NCBI RefSeq assembly: GCF_048001765.1
Contig: NZ_CP181447.1
Location: 1,178,001 to 1,242,000, forward strand
DNA: 64,000 nucleotides
Origin: Bombiscardovia asteroides_K
Lineage (GTDB): Bacteria; Actinomycetota; Actinomycetes; Actinomycetales; Bifidobacteriaceae
Reading direction: 5' to 3'
In this document: positions 42,827 to 51,211 of the stretch, piece by piece
Numbering within the stretch: position 1 is the stretch's first letter
Layout of the letters: every line of letters begins with the position of its first letter
The notes under the pieces: model-generated
Database searches by the model: none
The model's input: only the letters and a program-made list of their open reading frames with translations
What the model was told of the DNA's origin: nothing
Position numbers and translations under genes: made by a program

Positions 42827-44332
42827 TCACTTCTTTTCCTTGAGCAGCTGCTCGCGCAGGGCGGCCAGCTGGTCGTCGGAGGCCAAGGTGCCCTCGGAGC
42901 TGGACTCCGAGCTGTAGTTGGTGGTCTCCTCGGAGCTCTGACGGTGGGAGTGAGAACCGGCGGCAGGCGCCTGGGAGGACCGGCTGTCCTCGGCGGCCGA
43001 AGCCTCGGCGTTCTCCAGCTCCTTGGCCACGAAGGCCTTGTGCTGCTCCCAGAGGTCGTGGGCGGCCGCATACTGGGACTCCCACTCCTCGCGCTGCTTC
43101 TCGTAGCCGGCGATCCACTCGTTGGTCTCGGGGTCGAAGCCCTCGGGGTACTTGTAGTTGCCGTCCTCGTCGTACTCGGCAGGCATGCCGTAGATGGCCG
43201 GATCGAAGTCCTCGGAGGTCGGGTCGACGGAGTCATCGGCCTGCTTGAGGGACAGGGAGATACGGCGGCGATCCAGGTCGACGTCGATGACCTTGACGAA
43301 AATCTCCTCGCCCTGCTTGACCACGGTCTCGGGGTTCTCCACGTGGCGGTTGGCCAGCTCGGAGATGTGGACCAGGCCCTCGATGCCGTCCTCGACGGAG
43401 ACGAAGACGCCGAACTGCACAATCTTGGTGACCTTGCCCTTGACGATCTGTCCTGGCACATGGGTCCGGGCGAAGCGCTGCCAAGGATCTTCCTGGGTGG
43501 CCTTCAGGGACAGCGAGATGCGCTCGCGGTCCATATCGACATCCAGCACCTCGACGGTGACCTTGTCGCCCACCTTGACGACCTCGCTGGGGTGATCGAT
43601 GTGCTTCCAGGAGAGCTCGGAGACGTGGATCAGGCCGTCCACACCGCCCAGGTCGACGAAGGCGCCGAAGTTGACGATGGAGCTGACCGTGCCCTCGCGG
43701 ATCTGGCCCTTCTTGAGCTGGGCCATGAAGGTCTCGCGCACCTCGGACTGGGTCTCCTCCAGGTACTGGCGGCGGGAGAGGACCACGTTGTTGCGGTTCT
43801 TGTCCAGCTCCAGGATCTTGGCCTTGATCTTCTGCCCGATGTAGGGAGACAGGTCGCGCACGCGGCGCATCTCGACCAGGGATGCGGGCAGGAAGCCACG
43901 CAGGCCGATGTCGACGATGAGTCCGCCCTTGACGGCCTCGATGACGGTGCCCTCGACGACCCCGTCAGCCTCCTTGATCTTCTCGATGTCGCCCCAGGCA
44001 CGCTCGTACTGGGCACGCTTCTTGGACAGGATCAGACGACCTTCCTTGTCCTCCTTGGTGACGACCAGAGCCTCGATGGTGTCACCGACCTGGACCACGT
44101 CGTCGGGATCGACATCCTTCTTGATGGAAAGCTCGCGGGAGGGAATCACACCCTCGGTCTTGTAGCCGATGTCCAGCAGAACCTCGTCATGGTCGATCTT
44201 AACGACCGTCCCCTCGACCAGATCCCCATCGTCGAAGTTCTTGATGGTGGAATCGACTGCCTTGATGAAGTCTTCCTCGGACCCGATGTCATTGACCGCG
44301 ACCTGGGGGACTTCCTTCTTGTTCTCTGCCAT
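42827..44332 (-). CDS. rpsA: 30S ribosomal protein S1
   Basis: A 501-residue translation protein that feeds mRNA to the ribosome. Four S1 RNA-binding repeats are visible (about 40-105, 125-190, 210-280, 295-365), with motifs such as GDLVEGTVVKIDHDEVLLDIGYKTEG, GTVSSIVNFGAFVDLGGVDGLIHVSEL and GKVTKIVQFGVFVSVEDGIEGLVHISEL. The C-terminus is a Glu/Ser-rich tail of about 120 residues. The start has no Shine-Dalgarno sequence; it is preceded by the AT-rich leader AAACAATTTAATTA. A terminator follows. Confidence 0.96.
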   Translation of the reverse strand: MAENKKEVPQVAVNDIGSEEDFIKAVDSTIKNFDDGDLVEGTVVKIDHDEVLLDIGYKTEGVIPSRELSIKKDVDPDDVVQVGDTIEALVVTKEDKEGRLILSKKRAQYERAWGDIEKIKEADGVVEGTVIEAVKGGLIVDIGLRGFLPASLVEMRRVRDLSPYIGQKIKAKILELDKNRNNVVLSRRQYLEETQSEVRETFMAQLKKGQIREGTVSSIVNFGAFVDLGGVDGLIHVSELSWKHIDHPSEVVKVGDKVTVEVLDVDMDRERISLSLKATQEDPWQRFARTHVPGQIVKGKVTKIVQFGVFVSVEDGIEGLVHISELANRHVENPETVVKQGEEIFVKVIDVDLDRRRISLSLKQADDSVDPTSEDFDPAIYGMPAEYDEDGNYKYPEGFDPETNEWIAGYEKQREEWESQYAAAHDLWEQHKAFVAKELENAEASAAEDSRSSQAPAAGSHSHRQSSEETTNYSSESSSEGTLASDDQLAALREQLLKEKK

Positions 44333-44434
44333 TAATTAAATTGTTTCTTGTATAGTTGGTGGATATTTTTCCGTATTGAGTTATGCGTTCCCGCCGGCGG
44401 GCGCGAACATTCTCCATGATAGGAGACACCACGG

Positions 44435-45355
44435 TCATTGTCGCCGGGGAGCCTCGGGCGTGTCGCCGGCAGGGATTCCTGCGGCCCGCTCAGCGGATTC
44501 GACCACATTGACCAGGAGCATGGCCCGGGTCATGGGCCCCACCCCGCCGGGATTGGGCGTGTAGGCGGATGCAGACAGCCTGGCGGCCGGGTCGATGTCG
44601 CCCTTGATCCGCCAGCGCCCCTCCTGCTGATCCCAGATCCGGGAGACGCCTACATCCACCAGGACAGCACCCTGGCGAACCTGATCCGGGCCAACCAGCC
44701 CTGCCCGGCCCACGGCTGCGATGATTACGTCAGCCATGCGCAGGTGGGCATCAACATCTTTGGTGCGGGTATGGCAAAGCGTCACGGTGGCATCAACCCC
44801 GCGGTTGGTCAGAAGCAGCCCGATGGTGCGGCCCACGGTCAGTCCTCGGCCCAACACGCAGACCTCCTTGCCGGTCAGGTCAATCCCGTAATGGTCCAGC
44901 AGGTACAGGATTCCCCGCGGAGTGCAGGGCAGGGGGGTCTGCACCCGGCCGTCGGTATGCAGAACCAGCTGGCCCAGGTTGTAAGGATGCATGCCGTCGG
45001 CGTCCTTGGCCGGATCGATGCGCTCGATGACCTCAGTGGGATCCACGCCATCGGGCAGGGGCAGCTGGACGATGTAGCCGGTGCAGTCAGGATCCTGGTT
45101 GAGCTGGTCCACCGCAGCGAGAATCCGCTCCTTACCGGCATCAGCAGGCAAATCCACTCGGATGGACCGAATGCCTACCTCGCGGCAATCCCGGTGCTTG
45201 CCCTCTACATACTTGAGCGAACCGGGGTCATCCCCCACCAGAATGGTCCCCAGGCCAGGAGTGCGTCCCATGGCCGTCAGCCTCGCCACACGAGCGCGCA
45301 GGTCCTCCTTGAGTTCCGCAGCCGCCGCTTTTCCGTCCAGTTTCACTGCAGTCAA
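44435..45355 (-). CDS. folD: Bifunctional methylene-THF dehydrogenase/methenyl-THF cyclohydrolase
   Basis: A 306-residue folate enzyme supplying one-carbon units. Motifs are YVEGKHRDCREVGI (catalytic Lys), GYIVQLPLPDGVD, KDADGMHPYNLGQL, PCTPRGI, VLGRGLTVGRTIGLLL and TPNPGGVGPMTRAML. The GRGLTVGR loop has Leu-Thr where GRSxxVG is usual (Ser replaced by Gly-Leu), a variant I note. The best start is TTG at 45355 with GGAG five bases upstream. The frame stays open far upstream, but only as an antisense shadow of the ABC gene. Confidence 0.93.
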   Translation of the reverse strand: MTAVKLDGKAAAAELKEDLRARVARLTAMGRTPGLGTILVGDDPGSLKYVEGKHRDCREVGIRSIRVDLPADAGKERILAAVDQLNQDPDCTGYIVQLPLPDGVDPTEVIERIDPAKDADGMHPYNLGQLVLHTDGRVQTPLPCTPRGILYLLDHYGIDLTGKEVCVLGRGLTVGRTIGLLLTNRGVDATVTLCHTRTKDVDAHLRMADVIIAAVGRAGLVGPDQVRQGAVLVDVGVSRIWDQQEGRWRIKGDIDPAARLSASAYTPNPGGVGPMTRAMLLVNVVESAERAAGIPAGDTPEAPRRQ

Positions 45356-45502
45356 TACATCTCCATCATCCAAGCGGGCACAAACCCTTGTCGAAGTCGT
45401 CTGAGCCAGACTAGCGCAGATTCCTCTCCGACTGGAACCACCGTCCAGGAGCCGGTACGGGAAGACTTGGCTGACCAGGTTGCGCGCTGTCCCGTCCACA
45501 GC

Positions 45503-45521
45503 GATAATGAGAATCATGCTC
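45503..45521. promoter_or_regulatory. Fur/Zur-like box upstream of a metal ABC operon
   Basis: GATAATGAGAATCATGCTC matches the classical Fur-family 19-mer (GATAATGATAATCATTATC) at 16 of 19 positions. It lies 65 bases before the ABC ATPase start, where a promoter is expected. Zinc (Zur), iron (Fur) or manganese specificity cannot be told from the site. Confidence 0.6.
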
Positions 45522-45586
45522 AATAAGAGCAGGATTACCGTTTTGAATCCTTGGTTGCATTGCGGATCCCTGCCGGAAAGGACGTC

Positions 45587-46462
45587 ATGGATACGGACAC
45601 GGATAGAACATCCAAGCAGGCCTGCATCGTCTTCGACCATGCCGCTATCCGCAGATCCGGTCGACTGATCTGGTCGGAGGGGACCTTCACCATTCCATCG
45701 GGGACCGTGACCGCCATCGTGGGCACCAACGGCACCGGCAAGACCAGCATGATGCAGGCCGAGCTGGGTCTGCTCCCCCTGGATGCCGGCAGTCTGCAGG
45801 TCCTGGGGCAGCCGGCCGGCCAGGCCAACGACCGTATCGGCTACGTGCCGCAGAGTTATACCTCGGACATCGACTCCAATCTGACAGCCGAACAGTCCGT
45901 CCTGCTGGGGCTGACCGGCACCCGCTTCGGCATCCACCCCGTCACCCGGCAGGACCGCGAGCGCGCCAGAAAGGCCATGCGCTTCGTCGGCGTGGAGGAC
46001 AGGGCCCACCTGCGCCTCTCCCAGCTCTCCGGAGGCCTGCGCCAGCGGGTGGCCATAGCCCAGGCCCTGGTCTGCGATCCTGATCTGCTCATGCTTGACG
46101 AGCCCCTGGCCAATCTGGACCTGGCCGGGCAGCGCGCCACCGTCCACCTGCTGGCACAGCTCAACAGCCGTCTGGGCATGACCATCCAGGTGGTGGCCCA
46201 TGACCTGAACATGCTGCTGCCTGTGCTGACCGGGGCGGTCTACCTGCTGGACGGACACCCCCACTACGCCCGCATGGACGACGTGCTGGACTCGGACCTG
46301 CTCACCCACCTCTACGGCACCAAGGTGGAGGTGGTCACCACTCCCCAGGGGGACATGTTCGTGGCCCCCGACATGGACGAGCCGATCGGACCCGTCCACA
46401 ATCGCTACCAACCCAGCCAGGTGGCCCGCCTGCACGGGACGGACCGGGAAAGGACCTCATGA
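45587..46462 (+). CDS. Zinc/manganese-type ABC transporter ATP-binding protein
   Basis: A 291-residue ATPase of the ZnuC/MntB/SitB group. It has Walker A VGTNGTGKTSMMQ, Q-loop GYVPQSY, signature LSGGLRQRVAIAQAL and Walker B LLMLDEPLANLDL. The GTNG form of Walker A and the VVAHDLN switch are usual for this group. The start at 45587 (MDTDTDRT) has AAAGGA upstream. It overlaps the permease gene by four bases (ATGA). A Fur/Zur-like box sits upstream. No substrate-binding lipoprotein is encoded here, so it must be elsewhere. Confidence 0.85.
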   Translation: MDTDTDRTSKQACIVFDHAAIRRSGRLIWSEGTFTIPSGTVTAIVGTNGTGKTSMMQAELGLLPLDAGSLQVLGQPAGQANDRIGYVPQSYTSDIDSNLTAEQSVLLGLTGTRFGIHPVTRQDRERARKAMRFVGVEDRAHLRLSQLSGGLRQRVAIAQALVCDPDLLMLDEPLANLDLAGQRATVHLLAQLNSRLGMTIQVVAHDLNMLLPVLTGAVYLLDGHPHYARMDDVLDSDLLTHLYGTKVEVVTTPQGDMFVAPDMDEPIGPVHNRYQPSQVARLHGTDRERTS

Positions 46463-47286
46463 CCACACCAGTCTTCGACCCCCATTGGATGGAGATCCTC
46501 GCGGCCCCCTTCATGCGCAACGCCATGGTGGCTGGATTGTGCATCGCCGTGGCCGCCGGAGCCATGGGCTACTTCACCATCGCCAGACACTCCACCTTCG
46601 CCGCCCACGCCCTGGCCCATATCGGCCTGCCCGGCGCCACTGGAGCCGTCCTGCTGGGGCTGCCTGTCTCTGCCGGCATGGGCCTGTTCGCCCTGGGAGG
46701 GGCGCTGGTCATCGGAGCCCTAGGCAAACGGGCCTCCCAGAGGGAGATCGCCACGGGCACGGTCCTGGCCTTCGCCACCGGCCTGGGACTCTTCTTCGCC
46801 AGGATGTCCAGTTCGGCCTCCCAGCAGATGCAGGCCATCCTCTTCGGATCCATCCTGACCATCACCCGGGGGCAGGTCATCGGCTTCATCATTTTCGATG
46901 CAATCCTGCTGATCCTGTTGGCCCTGATCTACCGACCTCTGCTCTTCAGTTCCCTGGATGAGCAGGTGGCACAGGCCCGCGGCGTGCCCATCGGGCTGAT
47001 GAACCTGACCTTCATGGCCATCATGGCCGGGGTCATCACCATCGCCGTACCAGCTGTGGGGACCCTGCTCATCTTCGCCCTGGTCGTCACCCCGGCGGCC
47101 ACGGCCAACATCCTGGTAGCCTCTCCCCTACGGGCCATGCTCCTGTCGGGACTGATCTGCCTGGCTTCCATCTGGGGAGGCCTGGTGATTTCAGCCATGG
47201 TGCCGGCTCCTCCAAGCTTCATCATCGTGACCCTCTCCACCCTCTTCTGGGCTCTGGCCAAGGGATGGGCGGCCCTGCGCGCCTGA
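46459..47286 (+). CDS. Zinc/manganese-type ABC transporter permease
   Basis: A 275-residue membrane protein with about eight to nine helices, of the ZnuB/MntC/AztB (ABC-3) family. Family features are FMRNAMVAGLCIAVAAGAMGYFTIARHSTFAAHALAHIG near the N-terminus and AVPAVGTLLIFALVVTPAATA in the second half. The start overlaps the ATPase stop (ATGA). It would import divalent metal with the ATPase and a binding protein encoded elsewhere. It ends six bases before the convergent ispF gene. Confidence 0.88.
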   Translation: MTTPVFDPHWMEILAAPFMRNAMVAGLCIAVAAGAMGYFTIARHSTFAAHALAHIGLPGATGAVLLGLPVSAGMGLFALGGALVIGALGKRASQREIATGTVLAFATGLGLFFARMSSSASQQMQAILFGSILTITRGQVIGFIIFDAILLILLALIYRPLLFSSLDEQVAQARGVPIGLMNLTFMAIMAGVITIAVPAVGTLLIFALVVTPAATANILVASPLRAMLLSGLICLASIWGGLVISAMVPAPPSFIIVTLSTLFWALAKGWAALRA

Positions 47287-47292
47287 TGCCGG

Positions 47293-47772
47293 TCAGTCCA
47301 CCAGCGCAGTGGCCATGACGGCGATGCCCTCGTCGTGACCGGTAAAGCCCATGCCATCAGTGGTGGTGGCGGTCAGCCGAACCGGTGCCCCGACGGCCTG
47401 GCTCATGGCTTGCTGGGCCAGGTGACGGCGGGAGGAAATTCTGGGGCGCTGGCCGACGATGACCAGGGAGGCGTTGAGCAACCTGCGACCGTGCTCATGC
47501 AGGCTGTCCATGGTCTTCTCCAGCATGGCCGCCCCGTGCATTCCCGCTCCGGGGGCCTGTGCTCCCAGGCCGAACAGGGTGCCGATATCGCCCAGGCCGG
47601 CGGCTGACAGGACGGCATCAATCAGCGCATGGGCGGCTACATCGCCGTCAGAATCTCCCAGCAGGCCGGGGGTTCCGTCATTCCAGGACAGGCAGGCCAG
47701 CCAGAGGGGACGCTCACCAGTTGGATCGAAGCGATGCGCGTCAAAACCCAGTCCGACGCTTGGATGGCCCAT
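47293..47772 (-). CDS. ispF: 2-C-methyl-D-erythritol 2,4-cyclodiphosphate synthase
   Basis: A 159-residue enzyme of the MEP isoprenoid pathway. Metal and substrate motifs are VGLGFDAHRFD at the N-terminus, GLLGDSDGDVAAHALIDAVLSA, the GDIGTLFG region and the C-terminal KTMDSL and TTDGMGFTGHDEGI. The length is normal. It follows carD by 14 bases on the same strand. carD next to isp genes is also the arrangement in mycobacteria, which supports both calls. Confidence 0.95.
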   Translation of the reverse strand: MGHPSVGLGFDAHRFDPTGERPLWLACLSWNDGTPGLLGDSDGDVAAHALIDAVLSAAGLGDIGTLFGLGAQAPGAGMHGAAMLEKTMDSLHEHGRRLLNASLVIVGQRPRISSRRHLAQQAMSQAVGAPVRLTATTTDGMGFTGHDEGIAVMATALVD

Positions 47773-47786
47773 GACCAGTCCCGACC

Positions 47787-48407
47787 TCAGCGCTTGGCCT
47801 TGGTCTTACCCTTGCCCTTGTTCTTGGCGGCCTCCTGGGCCACCCGTGCCAGGGTCTTGGAAGCCGGCTCCTTGGGGGATTTGGTATGGTGCTTGTCGTC
47901 ACCGGGCATGGGCTCCGCATAACCCAGGTTGACGTCCAGCAGACGCTGGGCCTCGTCCTCGTCCAGCTTCTCGGACAGGGCAATCTCGGAGGTCAGGATC
48001 TTGCGGGCCTTGATCAGCATCCGCTTCTCGCCCGCCGACAGCCCATGTTCGTCCACGTCGCGCTGGGAGAGGTCGCGCACCACCTCGGCGATCTTGTTGA
48101 CCTCGCCGGTGGCGATCTTCTCCACATTCAGCTTGTAACGGCGGGACCAGTTCATCTCCTTCTCCTCGACCACCGGGGTACGCAGGATCTCGAAGACCTT
48201 GGCCACCGCCTTGGCGTCGACGATGTCCCTGACACCCACCTTGGCCGCGTTCTCGACGGGGACGTTAATGACCAGCCCATCAGAGGAGAGCACGGACAGC
48301 TGCAGGTACTTGCGGGTGACGCCCTTGACTGTCCGTTCGGTGATGGCATCCACCCTGGCGGCCCCATGACGCGGATAGACGACCATGTCACCGACCTTGT
48401 AACCCAT
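47787..48407 (-). CDS. carD: CarD-family RNA polymerase-binding regulator
   Basis: A 206-residue regulator that binds the RNA polymerase beta subunit and stabilises open complexes, notably at rRNA promoters. The N-terminal RID domain reads YKVGDMVVYPRHGAARVDAI, and the middle DNA-binding helices contain KEMNWSRRYKLNVEKIATGEV with the key Trp. The C-terminal tail (about 160-206) is Lys/Ala-rich and longer than in mycobacterial CarD (162 residues). The start at 48407 (MGYKVGDM) has GGAGG upstream. The 50-residue upstream extension is not family-like. Confidence 0.93.
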   Translation of the reverse strand: MGYKVGDMVVYPRHGAARVDAITERTVKGVTRKYLQLSVLSSDGLVINVPVENAAKVGVRDIVDAKAVAKVFEILRTPVVEEKEMNWSRRYKLNVEKIATGEVNKIAEVVRDLSQRDVDEHGLSAGEKRMLIKARKILTSEIALSEKLDEDEAQRLLDVNLGYAEPMPGDDKHHTKSPKEPASKTLARVAQEAAKNKGKGKTKAKR

Positions 48408-48630
48408 ATGTCCTCCAGAACGAGTCGATAAAATACCATATAATAATGTCATTGCGCATGGACTTGCCGACGGGGCTCGGAGGCGACGCGATTCTCTGCG
48501 AGCACACTTCCCCTGGAGGCTCTGAAGACTATTCTGGAAGAAACGACGGTGGTGGAACGAATGCCGACAAGGCTCCACCCCGCATGACGAGCATCGTTTT
48601 GCGGATCAGTGATCGAAGACAGAGGTAGGC

Positions 48631-49374
48631 ATGATCAAAAACACAAGCCGTTACACTACACCCAGCACCATCCTGGTGGTTGAGGACGAACCCACCCTGG
48701 CCACCGCCATCGCCCAGCGCATCACCGCCGAAGGGTGGACGGCACGGGTGGCCTCGGACGGTGCCAGCGCCGTGCAGGCCGCATCCCAGATCAAACCTGA
48801 CCTGGTCATCATGGACATCATGTTGCCCGTCATGGATGGACTGGAGGCCACCAAGCGGATCGTGGCCGAGCGGCCGGTGCCGGTGCTGATTCTGACTGCC
48901 AGGGACGACGAGGCCGACAAGGTGACCGGTCTGGGCGCCGGAGCCGACGACTACATGACCAAGCCCTTCTCCATGCGCGAGCTGATCGCCCGTTGCAAGG
49001 CCCTCCTGCGCCGGGTGGAGCGCGCCAAGGTCATCGCCAAGAACTCCGAGAACGAGAAGGTACTGGACTTCGGATCCCTGGTCATCGACCCAGCCCAGCG
49101 CATCGTAACCCTGCGTGGGGAGCAGATTCACCTGACCCCCACCGAATTCGATCTGCTGGCCACGCTGGCCCGTCGGCCCAAGTCCGTACTCACCCGTGAG
49201 AAGCTGCTGGAGGAGGTCTGGGACTGGGTGGATGCCTCGGGCACCAGGACGGTGGACTCCCACGTCAAGGCTCTGCGCCACAAGCTGGGTTCGCAGATGA
49301 TTCGCACCGTGCATGGTGTGGGCTACGCCTTCGAACCGCCCGAGGACCAGGAGCAGGAGAAAGACCAGCGGTAG
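48631..49374 (+). CDS. Response regulator, OmpR/PhoB family
   Basis: A 247-residue regulator. The receiver has ILVVEDEPTLATAI, phosphorylation site Asp62 in LVIMDIMLPVMDG, LTARDDEADKVTGLGAGADDYMTKPFSMREL, and the winged helix has ALTPTEF-type wording (HLTPTEFDLLATLARRPKSVLTREKLLEEVW, RTVDSHVKALRHKLG, VGYAF). The sensor kinase gene starts nine bases after its stop, so they form a two-component operon. The kinase has no large sensor domain. A PhoPR or envelope-type role is possible but not shown. Confidence 0.92.
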   Translation: MIKNTSRYTTPSTILVVEDEPTLATAIAQRITAEGWTARVASDGASAVQAASQIKPDLVIMDIMLPVMDGLEATKRIVAERPVPVLILTARDDEADKVTGLGAGADDYMTKPFSMRELIARCKALLRRVERAKVIAKNSENEKVLDFGSLVIDPAQRIVTLRGEQIHLTPTEFDLLATLARRPKSVLTREKLLEEVWDWVDASGTRTVDSHVKALRHKLGSQMIRTVHGVGYAFEPPEDQEQEKDQR

Positions 49375-49383
49375 CGACCGCGG

Positions 49384-50523
49384 ATGCACACTATGAGCAA
49401 GGACGGCAAAGGCCGGCGCAAGGGGCCCAGCCTGAGTGCGCGGGTGGACCGCGAACGGCCCATCGGATCCTTCGCCTCACTGAAGGTGGAGCTGAGCGTC
49501 CTGATCATCATCTCCACAGCCATCGCCTTCGTGATGGCCTGGTTCCTGCTGAAGATGGGCTGGAGCGGCTGGATCGCCATGCCGCTGACCCTGGTGGTGG
49601 CCCTGGGGATCACCTATTTCTTCTCCCGGGGGCTCACCGCTCCCCTGCGGCAGATGCGGGATGCGGCCGAGGCCATGGCCGACGGGGACTACACGGTCCG
49701 GGTCCACGCCACGACGACCAGCCATGACGAGGTGGGGCTCCTGGCTCAGTCCTTCAACGAGATGGCCGAGGAGCTCCAACACGCCGACCAGATGCGCCGG
49801 GACATGGTGGCCAATGTCAGCCACGAGCTGCGCACCCCCGTCTCGGCCCTGCAGGCCATGGTGGAGAACATGGCGGACGGGGTGACCGAGCCCACGCCAG
49901 CCAACCTGGAGGGGATCCTGGAGCAGACCCACCGCCTGTCCGATCTGATTGCCTTCCTGCTGGACCTGTCGAGGATGGAGGCCGGGGCCGCCAGCCTGCA
50001 GATCGAGGACTTCGACTTCGGGGACTTCATTGACGAGACCCTTCAGCCTCTGGCCATAGCCGACGCCGGGCACGCCCACGACATCCAGGTGGACCTGGAG
50101 AAGGGGCTGAGAATGGAGGGCGACCAGGACCGGTTGCGTCAGCTCTTCACCAACGTTATCAGCAACGCCCTGAAGCACTCGGCCGACGGCACCACGGTGC
50201 TGATCCAGGCCCACGAGGACCGGCAGCAGGAGGCCATAGTCACCAACGTGGTCAACTTCGGCTCGCAGATACCCCCCGAGGCCCGCACCGACATCTTCCG
50301 GCGCTTCGTCAAGGGCAAGGCGGGACCGGGCACGGAGTCGGGAGGCACCGGGCTGGGGCTGTCCATCGCCCGCTGGGCGGCCCAGCTGCACGGAGGCCAG
50401 GTGCAGGTGGTGGATGATCCGCGCGGAGCGGACTTCGAGATCACCCTGCCCAGATATCACCGCGATCCCGACGAGGACGAGGGGGACGGGGATCGCTCCG
50501 GCGGGTCCGACGCGCCGCATTGA
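49384..50523 (+). CDS. Sensor histidine kinase (HAMP, HisKA, HATPase_c)
   Basis: A 379-residue kinase partnering the regulator just upstream. Two membrane helices (about 35-57 and 62-81) are separated by only a few residues, so there is no extracellular sensor domain. A HAMP domain follows (about 80-133), then HisKA with His147 in MVANVSHELRTPVSALQ, and HATPase_c with NVISNALKHSADGT, FRRFVKGKAGPGTESGGTGLGLSI. The second ATG at 49393 is an alternative start; neither has a strong binding site. The C-terminal 15 residues are acidic. Confidence 0.92.
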   Translation: MHTMSKDGKGRRKGPSLSARVDRERPIGSFASLKVELSVLIIISTAIAFVMAWFLLKMGWSGWIAMPLTLVVALGITYFFSRGLTAPLRQMRDAAEAMADGDYTVRVHATTTSHDEVGLLAQSFNEMAEELQHADQMRRDMVANVSHELRTPVSALQAMVENMADGVTEPTPANLEGILEQTHRLSDLIAFLLDLSRMEAGAASLQIEDFDFGDFIDETLQPLAIADAGHAHDIQVDLEKGLRMEGDQDRLRQLFTNVISNALKHSADGTTVLIQAHEDRQQEAIVTNVVNFGSQIPPEARTDIFRRFVKGKAGPGTESGGTGLGLSIARWAAQLHGGQVQVVDDPRGADFEITLPRYHRDPDEDEGDGDRSGGSDAPH

Positions 50524-50553
50524 CGGGGAGGCACACCTCGACACATAATGAAA

Positions 50554-50569
50554 TCGAACATTTGTTCGA
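50554..50569. promoter_or_regulatory. LexA-type SOS box upstream of umuDC
   Basis: TCGAACATTTGTTCGA is a perfect palindrome (TCGAAC-N4-GTTCGA) 24 bases before the umuD start. It shares all 16 bases with the box inside coaE (42172-42187). Confidence 0.9.
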
Positions 50570-50593
50570 ATGCCATCGAGTTCGAGGTGTGCC

Positions 50594-51211
50594 ATGGTCG
50601 CTACCATTCATGGGTCGCCGGATGCGGCCCCTGCTTCCCTGCCGGAGTGCCGGGTCGATGCCCTGAGCCTCTTCCGAGGACATCCCAGCCCTGTCCCGCA
50701 GGCCCTGGAGGCCGTCCACGCCGGCTTCCCCTCAGTGGCCCAGGACTACTTCAGCGGCGACTTCAGCTTCGACCAGAACGTCATCGTCCACCCCGACTCC
50801 ACCTTCATCATCCATGTGGCCGGCGATTCCATGACCGGCGCCGGCATCTTCGATGGGGACCTGCTGGTGGTCGACCGGTCCCTGGAGCCGCGCGAGGGAG
50901 ACATTGTCATCGCCATCCTGGACGACGAGCTGCTGGTCAAACGGCTGGCCAGGCGCAAAGGAAGGACCATGCTGCGGGCCGAGAACCCCGCCTACCCCGA
51001 CTTCCTGCCCCAGGAGGGCGAGGAACTGGTCATCTGGGGGGTGGTCATCGGCAACTACCACTGGCAGCGGGTGGATGCCAAGGGTGAATCCCGGAGCGAC
51101 TCTCCCCTGCCGCAGGTCACCTATCCCGGACATACCCCGCACGGACGCGGGCGCACGGGAAGTCAAAGCCGGAAGCCCGTCTACCCTTCCACGGGCTGGG
51201 GGTCGGCATGA
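50594..51211 (+). CDS. umuD: UmuD-like S24 peptidase, SOS mutagenesis subunit
   Basis: A 205-residue protein with the LexA/UmuD self-cleaving peptidase fold. The catalytic Ser79 is in HVAGDSMTGAGI and Lys116 in ELLVKRLARRKG; a candidate Ala-Gly cleavage site is at residues 43-44 (VHAGFPS). The tail after about residue 160 is longer than in E. coli UmuD (139 residues). The start at 50594 has CGAGG upstream and follows the SOS box. The stop overlaps the umuC start (ATGA). After RecA-stimulated cleavage it should activate UmuC for translesion synthesis. Confidence 0.88.
   Translation: MVATIHGSPDAAPASLPECRVDALSLFRGHPSPVPQALEAVHAGFPSVAQDYFSGDFSFDQNVIVHPDSTFIIHVAGDSMTGAGIFDGDLLVVDRSLEPREGDIVIAILDDELLVKRLARRKGRTMLRAENPAYPDFLPQEGEELVIWGVVIGNYHWQRVDAKGESRSDSPLPQVTYPGHTPHGRGRTGSQSRKPVYPSTGWGSA

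Noticed and set aside
45356..46435. N-terminal extension of the folD frame by about 360 residues
   Set aside because: It is antisense to the ABC ATPase gene. The folD homology starts at the TTG at 45355, which has its own binding site.
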